Part shown: positions 1 through 5,750 of the stretch, in pieces
How the letters are laid out: the number at the start of each line of letters is the position of its first letter
How positions within the stretch are numbered: the stretch's first letter is position 1
Assembly (NCBI GenBank): GCA_018816485.1
Contig: JAHIVL010000099.1
Coordinates: forward strand, 1 to 8,642
Reading direction: 5' to 3'
Source of the DNA: Patescibacteria group bacterium
GTDB lineage: Bacteria; Patescibacteriota; Microgenomatia; UBA1400; PJMF01
DNA length: 8,642 nt
Notes under the pieces: model-generated
What the model saw: only the letters and a program-made list of their open reading frames with translations
What the model was told of the DNA's origin: nothing
Database searches by the model: none
Program-made: the position numbers and the translations under genes

Positions 1-2
1 AA

Positions 3-131
3 GCTGGAACAAATCATAGAATTAAAGGCAGAAGATACAGTGCTAAAAGAATTGAGTTTGAAGATACTTTTAAACTTGATAAGTATTCTAGTTCAGATAC
101 ATATTTGAAATACGTTATGGAGATTTTGTAG
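3..131 (+). CDS. C-terminal end of an unrecognised protein (cut by window edge)
   Basis: The frame beginning at base 3 is open from the window edge to a TAG at 129-131 and encodes 42 residues. The stretch is basic and mixed (it includes NHRIKGRRYSAKRIEFED), ending SSSDTYLKYVMEIL. It reads like an ordinary globular C-terminus, more so than the competing frame 1, which stops at 108. I do not recognise the family and no catalytic motif is visible in this tail. It ends 26 bases before the next gene, and the promoter of that gene lies in between, so the two need not be cotranscribed. Confidence 0.5.
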   Translation, partial: AGTNHRIKGRRYSAKRIEFEDTFKLDKYSSSDTYLKYVMEIL

Positions 132-139
132 ATATAGTT

Positions 140-148
140 TGGTATAAT
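140..148 (+). promoter_or_regulatory. Extended -10 promoter of the phosphatidyltransferase gene
   Basis: TGG-TATAAT (140-148) is a perfect -10 hexamer with an extended TGn. No convincing -35 lies 16-18 bases upstream. The ATG follows the hexamer by only 9 bases, so the transcript would start at or a few bases before the start codon. No Shine-Dalgarno is present, which fits a leaderless mRNA. Confidence 0.65.
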
Positions 149-157
149 TCCCGGATT

Positions 158-1081
158 ATGAATCAAAGTGCAGAAAAAAAAAGTGATAATCTCGAAGATC
201 CTAAAAATTCTCGTTTAAGAGAGGTTGCTAAAAAACCTGTTTTTAAAGTAGTGGAACTTATAGATAAAGCTTTTCCATGGTTAACACCAAACCAGATTAC
301 CGCATTGGGAACTACTGGCGTTTTGGGTTTGACTATTTATACTGCTGTTCTTGAGAAAAAAGGAGAAATTGATTTTAAAACTTCAGTGAAACTTTTGGTC
401 GCATTTCTTGCTTTGTCCATTTCCGATGCCTTAGATGGAGGACTTGCTAGACACAGAGCTAAAAATGGGGATATATCTCATGATTCAAAAACTGGGCAGT
501 TAGTAGATACACTCTCGGACAGATTGCAGGAATCTTTCTTGTCGTGGCTATCAATGTATCGTGCAAATGAACGAAAAGATAAGCTGGCAATGACAGCTGC
601 TTTAGTTACAACACTAACAAATCCATTAAGTAGCTTTTTTAGAGCTTGGGCCGAGGCAAATGGGGTTGTTGTTCCAGAAGGTGGCAAAAATATATTTGAT
701 ACTCTTGGTACTAGAGTTGGGAAAGTCGTAGCATCTTCAATTAAGTTTCTGCCAGTGAAAAAGGTTAGAGGTGTTTCAGTTCAAGCAACGATAGATATTT
801 TGGTAGCTACAGCTACGATCAAAGTTGCTGTTGGCAGATTTAAGGCAGTTATAGACTCTAAGAGAATAGAAGATTTAGAGATAGGCAAAGGTGATTTAGA
901 GTTGGTTGGGGATGGTGATTTGGTCGCTTTTTCAAATAAAGATGAAGAAGATAAACTAAAAAAACAAGAGATGATTGATGATGCAAAGGTAAGACTAAAA
1001 TGGTTAGGAAGCCTCATGGTAGTCACAGGAGTTACAACTGGTTTGTTATATTGGCTGATGAAGAAAGAAGGTAATAGATAG
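158..1081 (+). CDS. CDP-alcohol phosphatidyltransferase family protein
   Basis: This 307-residue integral membrane enzyme probably joins a CDP-activated diacylglycerol (or similar) to an alcohol in phospholipid synthesis; the substrate cannot be read from the sequence. The signature is D90-ALD93-G94-GL-A97-R98, then G113-QLV-D117-TLS-D121, giving the four metal-binding and catalytic aspartates of the family. The stretch between R98 and G113 is 14 residues, whereas the family signature normally has about 7-8, so there is a 6-7 residue insertion next to the active site. Hydrophobic segments lie near residues 47-65, 76-92, 145-165, 207-226 and 283-300. A charged insert (about 230-280, rich in D, E and K) precedes the last membrane segment, and the first 30 residues are a polar tail. 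The ATG at 158 is chosen because an extended -10 promoter ends 9 bases upstream. There is no ribosome binding site. Confidence 0.85.
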   Translation: MNQSAEKKSDNLEDPKNSRLREVAKKPVFKVVELIDKAFPWLTPNQITALGTTGVLGLTIYTAVLEKKGEIDFKTSVKLLVAFLALSISDALDGGLARHRAKNGDISHDSKTGQLVDTLSDRLQESFLSWLSMYRANERKDKLAMTAALVTTLTNPLSSFFRAWAEANGVVVPEGGKNIFDTLGTRVGKVVASSIKFLPVKKVRGVSVQATIDILVATATIKVAVGRFKAVIDSKRIEDLEIGKGDLELVGDGDLVAFSNKDEEDKLKKQEMIDDAKVRLKWLGSLMVVTGVTTGLLYWLMKKEGNR

Positions 1082-1118
1082 CATAATATATCTTAATCCA
1101 AGCAATATTTTCAATCTA

Positions 1119-1127
1119 TGTTATAAT
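1119..1127 (+). promoter_or_regulatory. Extended -10 promoter of the RRM gene
   Basis: TGT-TATAAT (1119-1127) is a perfect extended -10. No good -35 is seen. Transcription would start near 1134, leaving a 5' leader of about 109 bases before the ATG at 1243. That contrasts with the near-leaderless genes elsewhere in the window. Confidence 0.6.
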
Positions 1128-1186
1128 AAACTTGGTTTTGAACAGTATCGATAATAAGTCATTGTTGTTCTTAGCTAAGTAATAAA

Positions 1187-1248
1187 GCTCAGATTTTCTG
1201 AGCACAAGTATACGCTCGTTTACGAGCATGATAAGGAGTTGCATGCAA
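1187..1248 (+). promoter_or_regulatory. Structured 5' leader of the RRM gene (two hairpins, RBS, start-codon palindrome)
   Basis: Hairpin 1 is GCTCAGA (1187-1193), loop TTT, TCTGAGC (1197-1203). Hairpin 2 is GCTCG (1214-1218), loop TTTA, CGAGC (1223-1227). Neither is followed by a T tract, so they are not terminators. Both stems contain GCTC/GAGC, so the arms could exchange partners. A strong Shine-Dalgarno AAGGAG (1233-1238) follows six bases after hairpin 2. The start codon sits in the perfect palindrome TTGCATGCAA (1239-1248). Long structured leaders are known for cold-inducible RNA-binding protein genes; such regulation here is inferred. Confidence 0.5.
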
Positions 1249-1575
1249 GATGCACCACAAGCAAACCCAAAGAAGCTTTTCGTTGGGTCAATTTCGTTTA
1301 ACACAACGGAAGAAACATTAGTAAGTCTATTTTCCCAGCATGGAAATGTAGTAGACGCAGCATTGATTGTCGATCGCATGAGCGGTCGTTCAAAAGGTAT
1401 TGCTTTCATTACTTTCGAAACTGAAGAAGAAGCAAAAGCTGCTATCGAAGCCCTTAATGGCTACGAACTAGACGGAAGAGCACTCGTTGTTAACGTTGCA
1501 CGTCCAAGAGTTCCTAGAGATAATTCTCGTGGATATGGAAACAGAGATAACAATGGAGGTGGAAGCCGTTACTAA
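1243..1575 (+). CDS. Single-RRM glycine-rich RNA-binding protein
   Basis: This 110-residue protein holds one RNA recognition motif (about residues 10-88) and a short Gly/Arg/Asn-rich tail (about 89-110) ending GGGSRY. RNP2 is LFVGSI (12-17), with aromatic F13. RNP1 is KGIAFITF (51-58), where F55 and F58 are kept but the usual aromatic at the third position is I53. The layout matches the small Rbp proteins of cyanobacteria and similar proteins in other bacteria, which bind single-stranded RNA and are often cold-induced. An upstream in-frame ATG at 1228 would overlap hairpin 2 and has no ribosome binding site. The ATG at 1243 follows AAGGAG at 1233-1238 with a 4-base spacer and is preferred. 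The gene is monocistronic, with its own promoter and a strong terminator. Confidence 0.93.
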   Translation: MQDAPQANPKKLFVGSISFNTTEETLVSLFSQHGNVVDAALIVDRMSGRSKGIAFITFETEEEAKAAIEALNGYELDGRALVVNVARPRVPRDNSRGYGNRDNNGGGSRY

Positions 1576-1606
1576 ATTAAAAACTTTTTAAAATAGTAAT
1601 TTAAAT

Positions 1607-1634
1607 AAAAAAAGGGCCGAAAGGTCCTTTTTTT
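1607..1634 (+). terminator. Intrinsic terminator after the RRM gene
   Basis: A7-GGGCC (1607-1618), a GAAA tetraloop (1619-1622) and GGTCC-T7 (1623-1634) form a 12-bp stem with one G-U pair, and the T tract doubles as the 3' arm. The A tract on the 5' side makes it potentially bidirectional. It begins 31 bases after the TAA. Confidence 0.93.
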
Positions 1635-1649
1635 ATTGGTTTTATTGGT
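1632..1649 (+). repeat. Tandem duplication of TTTATTGGT
   Basis: Two exact adjacent 9-base copies (1632-1640 and 1641-1649) overlap the end of the terminator T tract. This may be slippage in low-complexity DNA; no function is evident. Confidence 0.5.
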
Positions 1650-1702
1650 CTAAATGTCCATACTGCCAGGTATAGCTACAAGAAAAAACCAACACAAAAT
1701 TT

Positions 1703-1720
1703 CCCTTAACCCCCTTAACC
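1703..1720 (+). repeat. Tandem duplication of CCCTTAACC
   Basis: Two exact adjacent 9-base copies (1703-1711 and 1712-1720) form a C-rich island in otherwise AT-rich intergenic DNA, about 55-70 bases before the putative -10 of the MazG-like gene. This could be a binding site or simple slippage. Confidence 0.45.
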
Positions 1721-1774
1721 CGATTTTTTCCATATAAAAAATAAGTATAGCAGGAAAATTAATGAGATTTTATG

Positions 1775-1785
1775 TATACTATAAT
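1775..1785 (+). promoter_or_regulatory. -10 region of the MazG-mscL operon
   Basis: TATACT (1775-1780) overlaps TATAAT (1780-1785). The first is 8 bases from the ATG at 1789 and the second only 3. Either way the transcript would start at about the start codon, and no Shine-Dalgarno precedes it. No clear -35 is present. Confidence 0.5.
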
Positions 1786-1788
1786 CAT

Positions 1789-2106
1789 ATGGCAAAATTT
1801 CAAACACCTTTTGGCAAGTATTTTCGTGAGCTGGATAAAATTGACAAGGGACAGAGATACTCAAAAGAGTATGGTTCTATTATGATTTTGGGCTTAGTTG
1901 AAGAAGTTGGTGAGATGGCGCGTGCCTATTTGGCAGAGCATGGAAGAAAAGGCAGTAATAAAGTAGCTCAACAAGATGAAAGCTATGAACAAGAGCTTGG
2001 AGATTTATTGTTAACAATTTTACGTTTGGCTAGAATCAAGAGAATCAACCTAGATAAACGTTTGATGTACTCACTCAATAAAATCAAAAGGCGAAAAAGG
2101 AAATAG
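1789..2106 (+). CDS. MazG-like nucleoside triphosphate pyrophosphohydrolase
   Basis: A 105-residue all-alpha NTP-PPase fold protein, which would hydrolyse (d)NTPs or related nucleotides to the monophosphate and pyrophosphate, often as a house-cleaning enzyme. The Mg-binding signature is seen as E38-E39-xx-E42 (LVEEVGEMARAYL) and E69-xx-D72 (ELGDLLLTILRLA), the usual EExxE plus ExxD pair. The C-terminus is strongly basic (KIKRRKRK). The reading frame extends upstream to an ATG at 1762, but that start would lie ahead of the -10 hexamers at 1775-1785. The ATG at 1789 is therefore chosen, and it gives an apparently leaderless gene. mscL follows after 3 bases, so the two are probably translationally coupled. 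The exact substrate is not deducible. Confidence 0.8.
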   Translation: MAKFQTPFGKYFRELDKIDKGQRYSKEYGSIMILGLVEEVGEMARAYLAEHGRKGSNKVAQQDESYEQELGDLLLTILRLARIKRINLDKRLMYSLNKIKRRKRK

Positions 2107-2109
2107 GGT

Positions 2110-2412
2110 ATGAAAGGTTTTTTGGAATTTATCCGTGAACAAGGAGTAATCGGTCTCGCGGTGGGCTTCATTTTAGGAGGAGCTGTTTCCAAGGTTGTTG
2201 CGTCTTTGGTTGCTGATATTATTAATCCACTTTTAGGCGTAATCTTAGGTGCCACCGGTGGACTTGATACGGCAGTAATCACATTGGGATCAATCGAAAT
2301 TATGGTTGGAAATTTTATTGGGGTGCTTATCGATTTTCTGGTAATTGCTATGGTCGTGTACTTTGGAGTTAAGGGGTTGGGCTTGGACAAACTTGATAAG
2401 AAAAAGAAATAA
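2110..2412 (+). CDS. mscL: Large-conductance mechanosensitive channel MscL (short form)
   Basis: This membrane channel opens under membrane tension to release solutes during osmotic downshock and works as a homo-oligomer. The N-terminal amphipathic helix (KGFLEFIREQGVIGLAVGF) runs into TM1 with the family pattern SLVADIINPLLG (residues 32-43). A short periplasmic loop (about 49-62) and TM2 (about 65-87) follow. The protein is 100 residues, against roughly 130-150 for well-known homologues. It has a shortened loop and ends in a Lys-rich tail (DKLDKKKK) instead of the cytoplasmic helical bundle. The start ATG lies 3 bases after the MazG-like stop, with AAAAAGG about 9 bases upstream inside the previous gene. 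Coexpression with a nucleotide pyrophosphatase has no obvious functional reason. Confidence 0.92.
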   Translation: MKGFLEFIREQGVIGLAVGFILGGAVSKVVASLVADIINPLLGVILGATGGLDTAVITLGSIEIMVGNFIGVLIDFLVIAMVVYFGVKGLGLDKLDKKKK

Positions 2413-2413
2413 T

Positions 2414-2506
2414 CTCTTTATTGAGGGTGACTTTGAAGGAGCTAAGAAAATCAGAGAAGAGCTTGGTTTGGGAATGAAAGACGGTTTTATTCAGTCCACC
2501 ATATAG
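2414..2506 (+). pseudogene. Possible coding remnant downstream of mscL
   Basis: Just after the mscL stop, a frame shifted relative to mscL reads without a stop to TAG at 2504-2506. It gives a protein-like stretch of about 30 residues (FIEGDFEGAKKIREELGLG, then MKDGFIQSTI). The frame is open back to 2345 but has no ATG before this segment and no ribosome binding site. The alternating helix-like pattern (EGAKKIREELGLGMKDGFI) is reminiscent of the last helix and strand of small repeat folds such as SPOR, but I cannot assign it. It may be the 3' end of a gene whose 5' part was deleted when it became joined to mscL, or chance. Confidence 0.3.
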
Positions 2507-2535
2507 TTGTTTTAGCTAAAGCATAGTATTATTAA
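2507..2535 (+). promoter_or_regulatory. Possible promoter of the secreted coiled-coil gene
   Basis: TTGTTT (2507-2512) could serve as -35. TATTAA (2530-2535) lies at a 17-base spacing, while the better hexamer TATTAT (2527-2532) is at 14. The perfect palindrome TTTAGCTAAA (2511-2520) overlaps the -35 and spacer and could be an operator. The element choice is uncertain. Confidence 0.35.
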
Positions 2536-2577
2536 AGATGTAGCAAGTAAGAGTTTAAAGAAAAGTGGAGAAAAATT

Positions 2578-3096
2578 ATGAATAAAATTATCGCAACTAT
2601 GGTAATTGCACTATCATTACTTGTAATTCCATCCACTGTGTTGGCTCAGGATTCTCAGAAAGGACAGGGGATTTCACAACAACAAGGAACAGGCGGTATA
2701 GTAGCAGCATCTCAAAGTTTAGATAGAGTATCTCAGCGTAATAATAATCCTGAAATTGGAGAACAGATTAGAGTGATGGTGCAGAGCCATGAACAAGTTC
2801 AGGCCAGAACTGAGACAGCACTAAACAAGATGAGTCAAAGAAATCAAGCTGTCAAACTTATAATAGGTCCTGATTACAAGAATGCTGGTCAAGTCAAAAG
2901 CGATGTAGTTGGTTTAAGAGATGATATAGAGGAATTAGAGTTGCTTAAAGAAGATTCTTTACCAGCTGATGAAGAGGATATTCAAGGAGCTATCGATCAA
3001 CTAGAAGTAGAAGCTGAAGATCTTGAAGTAAAACTAGATGAGCAACTATCAGGTACTAGTCTTTTAGGATGGTTGATGAGACTTTTTGTTAAATAG
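2578..3096 (+). CDS. Secreted coiled-coil protein of unknown function
   Basis: A 172-residue exported protein. Residues 1-23 form a clear signal peptide: Lys near the N-terminus, a hydrophobic core IIATMVIALSLLVIP, then VLA before Q24, fitting signal peptidase I. A Gln/Gly/Ser-rich linker (24-45) follows. The rest is almost entirely helical and charged: a first helical region (about 48-90) with repeated SQR/NKMSQR motifs, a central IIGPDYKNAGQVKSDVVGLRDDIEEL stretch (about 95-120, split by GPDY), and a very acidic helix (about 121-155). It ends in a short hydrophobic segment SLLGWLMRLFV (about 161-171) that could touch the membrane. Similar proteins seem common in CPR genomes in my memory, without known role. 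The GGAG at 2567-2570 supports the ATG at 2578. It converges with the - strand operon, and no terminator is visible in between. Confidence 0.75.
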   Translation: MNKIIATMVIALSLLVIPSTVLAQDSQKGQGISQQQGTGGIVAASQSLDRVSQRNNNPEIGEQIRVMVQSHEQVQARTETALNKMSQRNQAVKLIIGPDYKNAGQVKSDVVGLRDDIEELELLKEDSLPADEEDIQGAIDQLEVEAEDLEVKLDEQLSGTSLLGWLMRLFVK

Positions 3097-3113
3097 ATTT
3101 ATTTTTGAATAAT

Positions 3114-3266
3114 TCACTCTACTTCTGGTAAAATTCCCAGAGCGTCGTTGAATCTGTTAATAAAATTAAAAAGTCCAACTACGGAAGTTAACTCCACTAA
3201 CTCCTCATCAGTAAACTCTGTCTTAACTTTTTCAATTAAAGACTCTTCTATAGCAATTATACCCAT
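3114..3266 (-). pseudogene. 5'-truncated AhpD/carboxymuconolactone decarboxylase-family fragment
   Basis: A 50-codon - strand ORF runs from ATG (3264-3266) to TGA (3114-3116). It ends in a sequence typical of the C-terminal part of AhpD-like / CMD-fold proteins: FTDEELVELTSVVGLFNFINRFNDALGI (about residues 18-45; the NxxNRxxxALG pattern is characteristic). The family's N-terminal helices and the CxxC redox pair are absent. Upstream, the frame runs straight into the coding sequence of the thioredoxin-CcdA gene, which it overlaps by 10 bases, so no full-length version can exist here. It is probably a deletion remnant. Since it has an ATG placed for translational coupling and no internal stop, expression as a mini-protein cannot be excluded. 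Intact CMD proteins are thiol peroxidase partners, fitting the thiol-redox operon. Confidence 0.7.
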
Positions 3267-4366
3267 CCATTTAAGATAACTATACTCATAGCTAACATTA
3301 ATACACCAGCTATCAAGTGTAGTGTTTTTAGTCGTTTTTGACGCATTTCTTCTGCTTTTTTTGGATCAAAACCTTTATAAACAGCCAAAGAAATTAAGAT
3401 CATAGGAGATACAAAAATTAAATTATACAAAATAAGATAGAAAATCGCCTTTGCTTGAAGTGAGTTTTTCGCAAGCATTCCTAAAATTACAATATAAGGA
3501 CCGCTCGTGCATGGAAGCAAAATTAAGCTTACTATAAATCCAACACTGAAAGCACCAAAAGGACTTGATACTGATTTAATTAATTTCTTAAGATTAGGTC
3601 TCCATGCTACTGGCACTTCCATTAAAAAACCTTTCCCATACCAGAAATAATCTTTCAAGTTAAATAATCCTAACGCAAATGCTAACCAACCTATTATTTT
3701 ATAAAATATATCAGAAAATCCACCCATTGATATTGCCTTGTACATTCCAAGTCCCATCAAAAAGTAAGAAATAAATATAGAGGCAGTAAACGCTATGCCA
3801 GATTTTAAAGCTTTTTTTCCATCACCTGCCGCCAGTATAGTACTCATCAAGATTATTAAAACTGCAAAGGCGCAAGGGTTGATAGCATCCACAACGCTAG
3901 CACCAATAACTGCAATTAGAGTTAAGTCTGATTCAATTTTGGGTTCAAGTTGCTTATTAGTTTCAATTTTTTTTAACTCTGTTTCACCAATTGTAGTTTC
4001 GTTAACTTGTTTTAAAAATTTATCTGCCTCAATAACAAAGTTATCGATAATTGGTTTATCACCTACTATAACTTTATCGCCAATGACAATAATTGGAACT
4101 CCTCGTTCATTAATTGGAACATCTTTTTCAGTCAAAATTTTATTAAATAAAACCGCATTGTCTTTATCAAAATAAACTTCTTTTTTTTCTACAGGATATT
4201 TTTCCAATATATCTTGTTCTTCAAAAAATTTTTCTACCCTCACACAATGTGCACATCCTATTCCATAAAAAAAATAAATTTGAGAATTTTCTTGTGCCTG
4301 AGCTAGATTTACTAAACCTGATAAAAAAAACAGAGTTAAAAAAAAATGAATAATTATTTTTTTCAT
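3257..4366 (-). CDS. Thioredoxin-CcdA (DsbD-like) fusion protein
   Basis: A 369-residue membrane protein that probably carries reducing power across the membrane to an outward-facing thioredoxin domain. Residues 1-24 are a signal peptide (hydrophobic core, then AQA before Q25). Residues 28-120 form a thioredoxin/glutaredoxin-like domain with C38-AH-C41 and a cis-proline at GVP91. After a polar linker (about 121-147) comes a six-helix CcdA/DsbD transmembrane domain (about 148-367). Its two redox cysteines sit in the conserved places: DAINPC165AF in the first helix and LLPC286TSGP in the fourth. This order, soluble domain first and membrane domain last, differs from DsbD, where the thioredoxin domain is C-terminal. 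Its ATG overlaps the yibE-like stop as ATGA, so translation is coupled. The neighbours suggest a role in extracytoplasmic thiol or metal handling; the direct partner is unknown. Confidence 0.9.
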   Translation of the reverse strand: MKKIIIHFFLTLFFLSGLVNLAQAQENSQIYFFYGIGCAHCVRVEKFFEEQDILEKYPVEKKEVYFDKDNAVLFNKILTEKDVPINERGVPIIVIGDKVIVGDKPIIDNFVIEADKFLKQVNETTIGETELKKIETNKQLEPKIESDLTLIAVIGASVVDAINPCAFAVLIILMSTILAAGDGKKALKSGIAFTASIFISYFLMGLGMYKAISMGGFSDIFYKIIGWLAFALGLFNLKDYFWYGKGFLMEVPVAWRPNLKKLIKSVSSPFGAFSVGFIVSLILLPCTSGPYIVILGMLAKNSLQAKAIFYLILYNLIFVSPMILISLAVYKGFDPKKAEEMRQKRLKTLHLIAGVLMLAMSIVILNGWV

Positions 4367-5466
4367 AATTTATTTCTTTTTTCAACAAATAAGACAGCTA
4401 TTATTGTAGTTATTGGTACTGCTAATACAAGACCAATACTTCCAACGAGTGTTCGTACTACTTCATCAGCAATAATTTCATAGTTGATAATTTCTGAAAA
4501 GGGATGAGGATTATCAACAAAAATTAAGAGTAGTGGAAGCGCAACTCCTGTATAAACTAGTATCAAGGTATTTACCATTGATGAAATATGATCTCGACCA
4601 ACATCCATAGATCTTCTATAAAGTTCCTCAAATTTCAATTTTGGATCAACTTTTTTTAACTGAAAAACAATGGCAGATTGAGATATCGTGACATCATCTA
4701 GCACTCCCAAGACACCAATAATAATTCCTGCAAGGAGCAGTCCTTTAATATTTAAGCTACCTTCTTTATCTATTTGAAGAAATCCTGCCTCTTCTGAAAC
4801 AAAGCCTGTAAGCTTGGACGACTCAACAAAAAAACCAGCTAAAATTCCGGTAATAATCAGAGATATAATTGTGCCAATAATTGCTATCGTTGTTTTTTTA
4901 TTAAATCCATGAGAAAAATAAAAAGTGATAGGAATAATAAGCATTGATCCGATAATAGCAATCTGTATAGGTTCTCCTCCAGCTAATATTTTAGGAAGAA
5001 TAAACTGAAAAATAATTAAAAATGAAACGCCCATTCCAATAAGAGAAGCGACTCCTCTCCAGCTAGCTATTAAGACAACTAAAACTACAAATATTATAAA
5101 TAACTGAAGTAAAGAATCTCTTCTTATATAATCAATAATATAAAAAAAATCGTTTCCTTCAAAGTCTGTGCTGTAGTTTACTATAACCCTATCTCCCACT
5201 TGATATTTTTGTATATTTGCAAGGGGAATTACACCATTTTCAACAACTACAGTTGCGCCATTCAACAAACCTTTTGTTATAAATAACTCAAGTTTTTGAT
5301 AAGGTTCTTTTTCTTCCAAAACTTTGATGACATTAGCTTCCAGAGTTTCCTCTTTTGAAGGTTCTACTTGTTTGAAATCTTCCTGTGCGCTCAAGTGAGA
5401 AATAGGAAACACAATAAATGAAAATAGAGCAATTAAAATTATAAGTATTAATTTACTAAGTCTCAT
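4363..5466 (-). CDS. YibE/F-family membrane protein
   Basis: A 367-residue polytopic membrane protein of the YibE/F family, whose biochemical role is not established. Residues 1-27 are a signal-like hydrophobic segment followed by an extracytoplasmic domain (about 28-116). That domain includes an OB-like stretch (ATVVVENGVIPLANIQKYQVGDRVIVNY). Then come about seven or eight membrane helices: about 119-134, 138-157, 167-184, 192-213, 240-257, 296-316 and 336-360. Family hallmarks are GVLGVLDDVTISQ (251-263) and MDVGRDHISSMVNTLILVYTGVALPLLL (287-314). The length is normal for the family. It starts 2 bases after the stop of the HTH gene and overlaps the next gene by 4. The position between a regulator and a thiol-transfer protein suggests a transport or envelope role, which is inferred. 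Confidence 0.9.
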   Translation of the reverse strand: MRLSKLILIILIALFSFIVFPISHLSAQEDFKQVEPSKEETLEANVIKVLEEKEPYQKLELFITKGLLNGATVVVENGVIPLANIQKYQVGDRVIVNYSTDFEGNDFFYIIDYIRRDSLLQLFIIFVVLVVLIASWRGVASLIGMGVSFLIIFQFILPKILAGGEPIQIAIIGSMLIIPITFYFSHGFNKKTTIAIIGTIISLIITGILAGFFVESSKLTGFVSEEAGFLQIDKEGSLNIKGLLLAGIIIGVLGVLDDVTISQSAIVFQLKKVDPKLKFEELYRRSMDVGRDHISSMVNTLILVYTGVALPLLLIFVDNPHPFSEIINYEIIADEVVRTLVGSIGLVLAVPITTIIAVLFVEKRNKL

Positions 5467-5468
5467 GG

Positions 5469-5744
5469 TTATTTTATAATTCTAATTGCTTTTCCATTAA
5501 TTATAGCATCAGCTATTTTTTTGTAAGTCTTATCCAATACTCTAGCAAAAGTTGATTGAGATATTCTCATTTTTTCAGCCGCTTCTGTTTGTTCTAGTCC
5601 ATCAACATCATGAAGTTTTAAAGTTTCAAGCTCGTCAGGTTCCAGCGTAACCTCTTCTAGAATACTTAAAGGTATACCCTGAGGCTTAAAGTAATATACG
5701 TTTGGACTGAATTGCAGATAACGAAGTTTTTTAGGTCTTGGCAC
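5469..5744 (-). CDS. DUF134 / UPF0251 family helix-turn-helix protein
   Basis: A 91-residue putative DNA-binding protein. The N-terminus MPRPKKLRYLQFSPNVYYFKPQGIP is diagnostic for the UPF0251 (DUF134) family, which resembles sigma-70 region 4. The helix-turn-helix lies at about 50-75 (LEQTEAAEKMRISQSTFARVL) and the C-terminal KAIRI is also conserved. The start is GTG (5742-5744), 6 bases after the stop of the DUF5320-like gene; the GAGG inside that gene's last codons is the only candidate ribosome binding site, with long spacing. DUF134 and DUF5320 genes are commonly neighbours, often near metal-cluster or NifX/NifB-type genes. It is probably the local transcription regulator of this operon; the ligand is unknown. 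Confidence 0.9.
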   Translation of the reverse strand: MPRPKKLRYLQFSPNVYYFKPQGIPLSILEEVTLEPDELETLKLHDVDGLEQTEAAEKMRISQSTFARVLDKTYKKIADAIINGKAIRIIK

Positions 5745-5750
5745 AAAAAT

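Noticed and set aside
478..1026. Minus-strand open frames opposite the phosphatidyltransferase
   Set aside because: They lie entirely within a well-supported + strand gene, have no ribosome binding site and low-complexity Ser/Leu-rich translations typical of antisense shadows.
1116..1409. Minus-strand 97-codon frame over the RRM leader and gene
   Set aside because: It is antisense to the RRM domain, and no promoter or ribosome binding site is visible for it.
1636..1692. Long-range pairing TTGGTTTT / AAAACCAA after the RRM terminator
   Set aside because: The 41-base loop and A/T-rich arms make it weak. It lies outside any transcript expected there, since the terminator precedes it.
1703..1720. 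Telomere-like or CRISPR-like repeat
   Set aside because: There are only two copies of a 9-base unit and no spacers; no CRISPR, tRNA, rRNA or insertion sequence was found in the window.
1983..2390. Minus-strand 135-codon frame opposite MazG-like and mscL genes
   Set aside because: Its Pro/Thr/Ile-rich translation is the mirror of the MscL and MazG codons; both + strand genes have clear family motifs.
3795..4175. Plus-strand 126-codon frame opposite the thioredoxin-CcdA gene
   Set aside because: It overlaps the conserved thioredoxin and CcdA motifs on the other strand and has no start signal.
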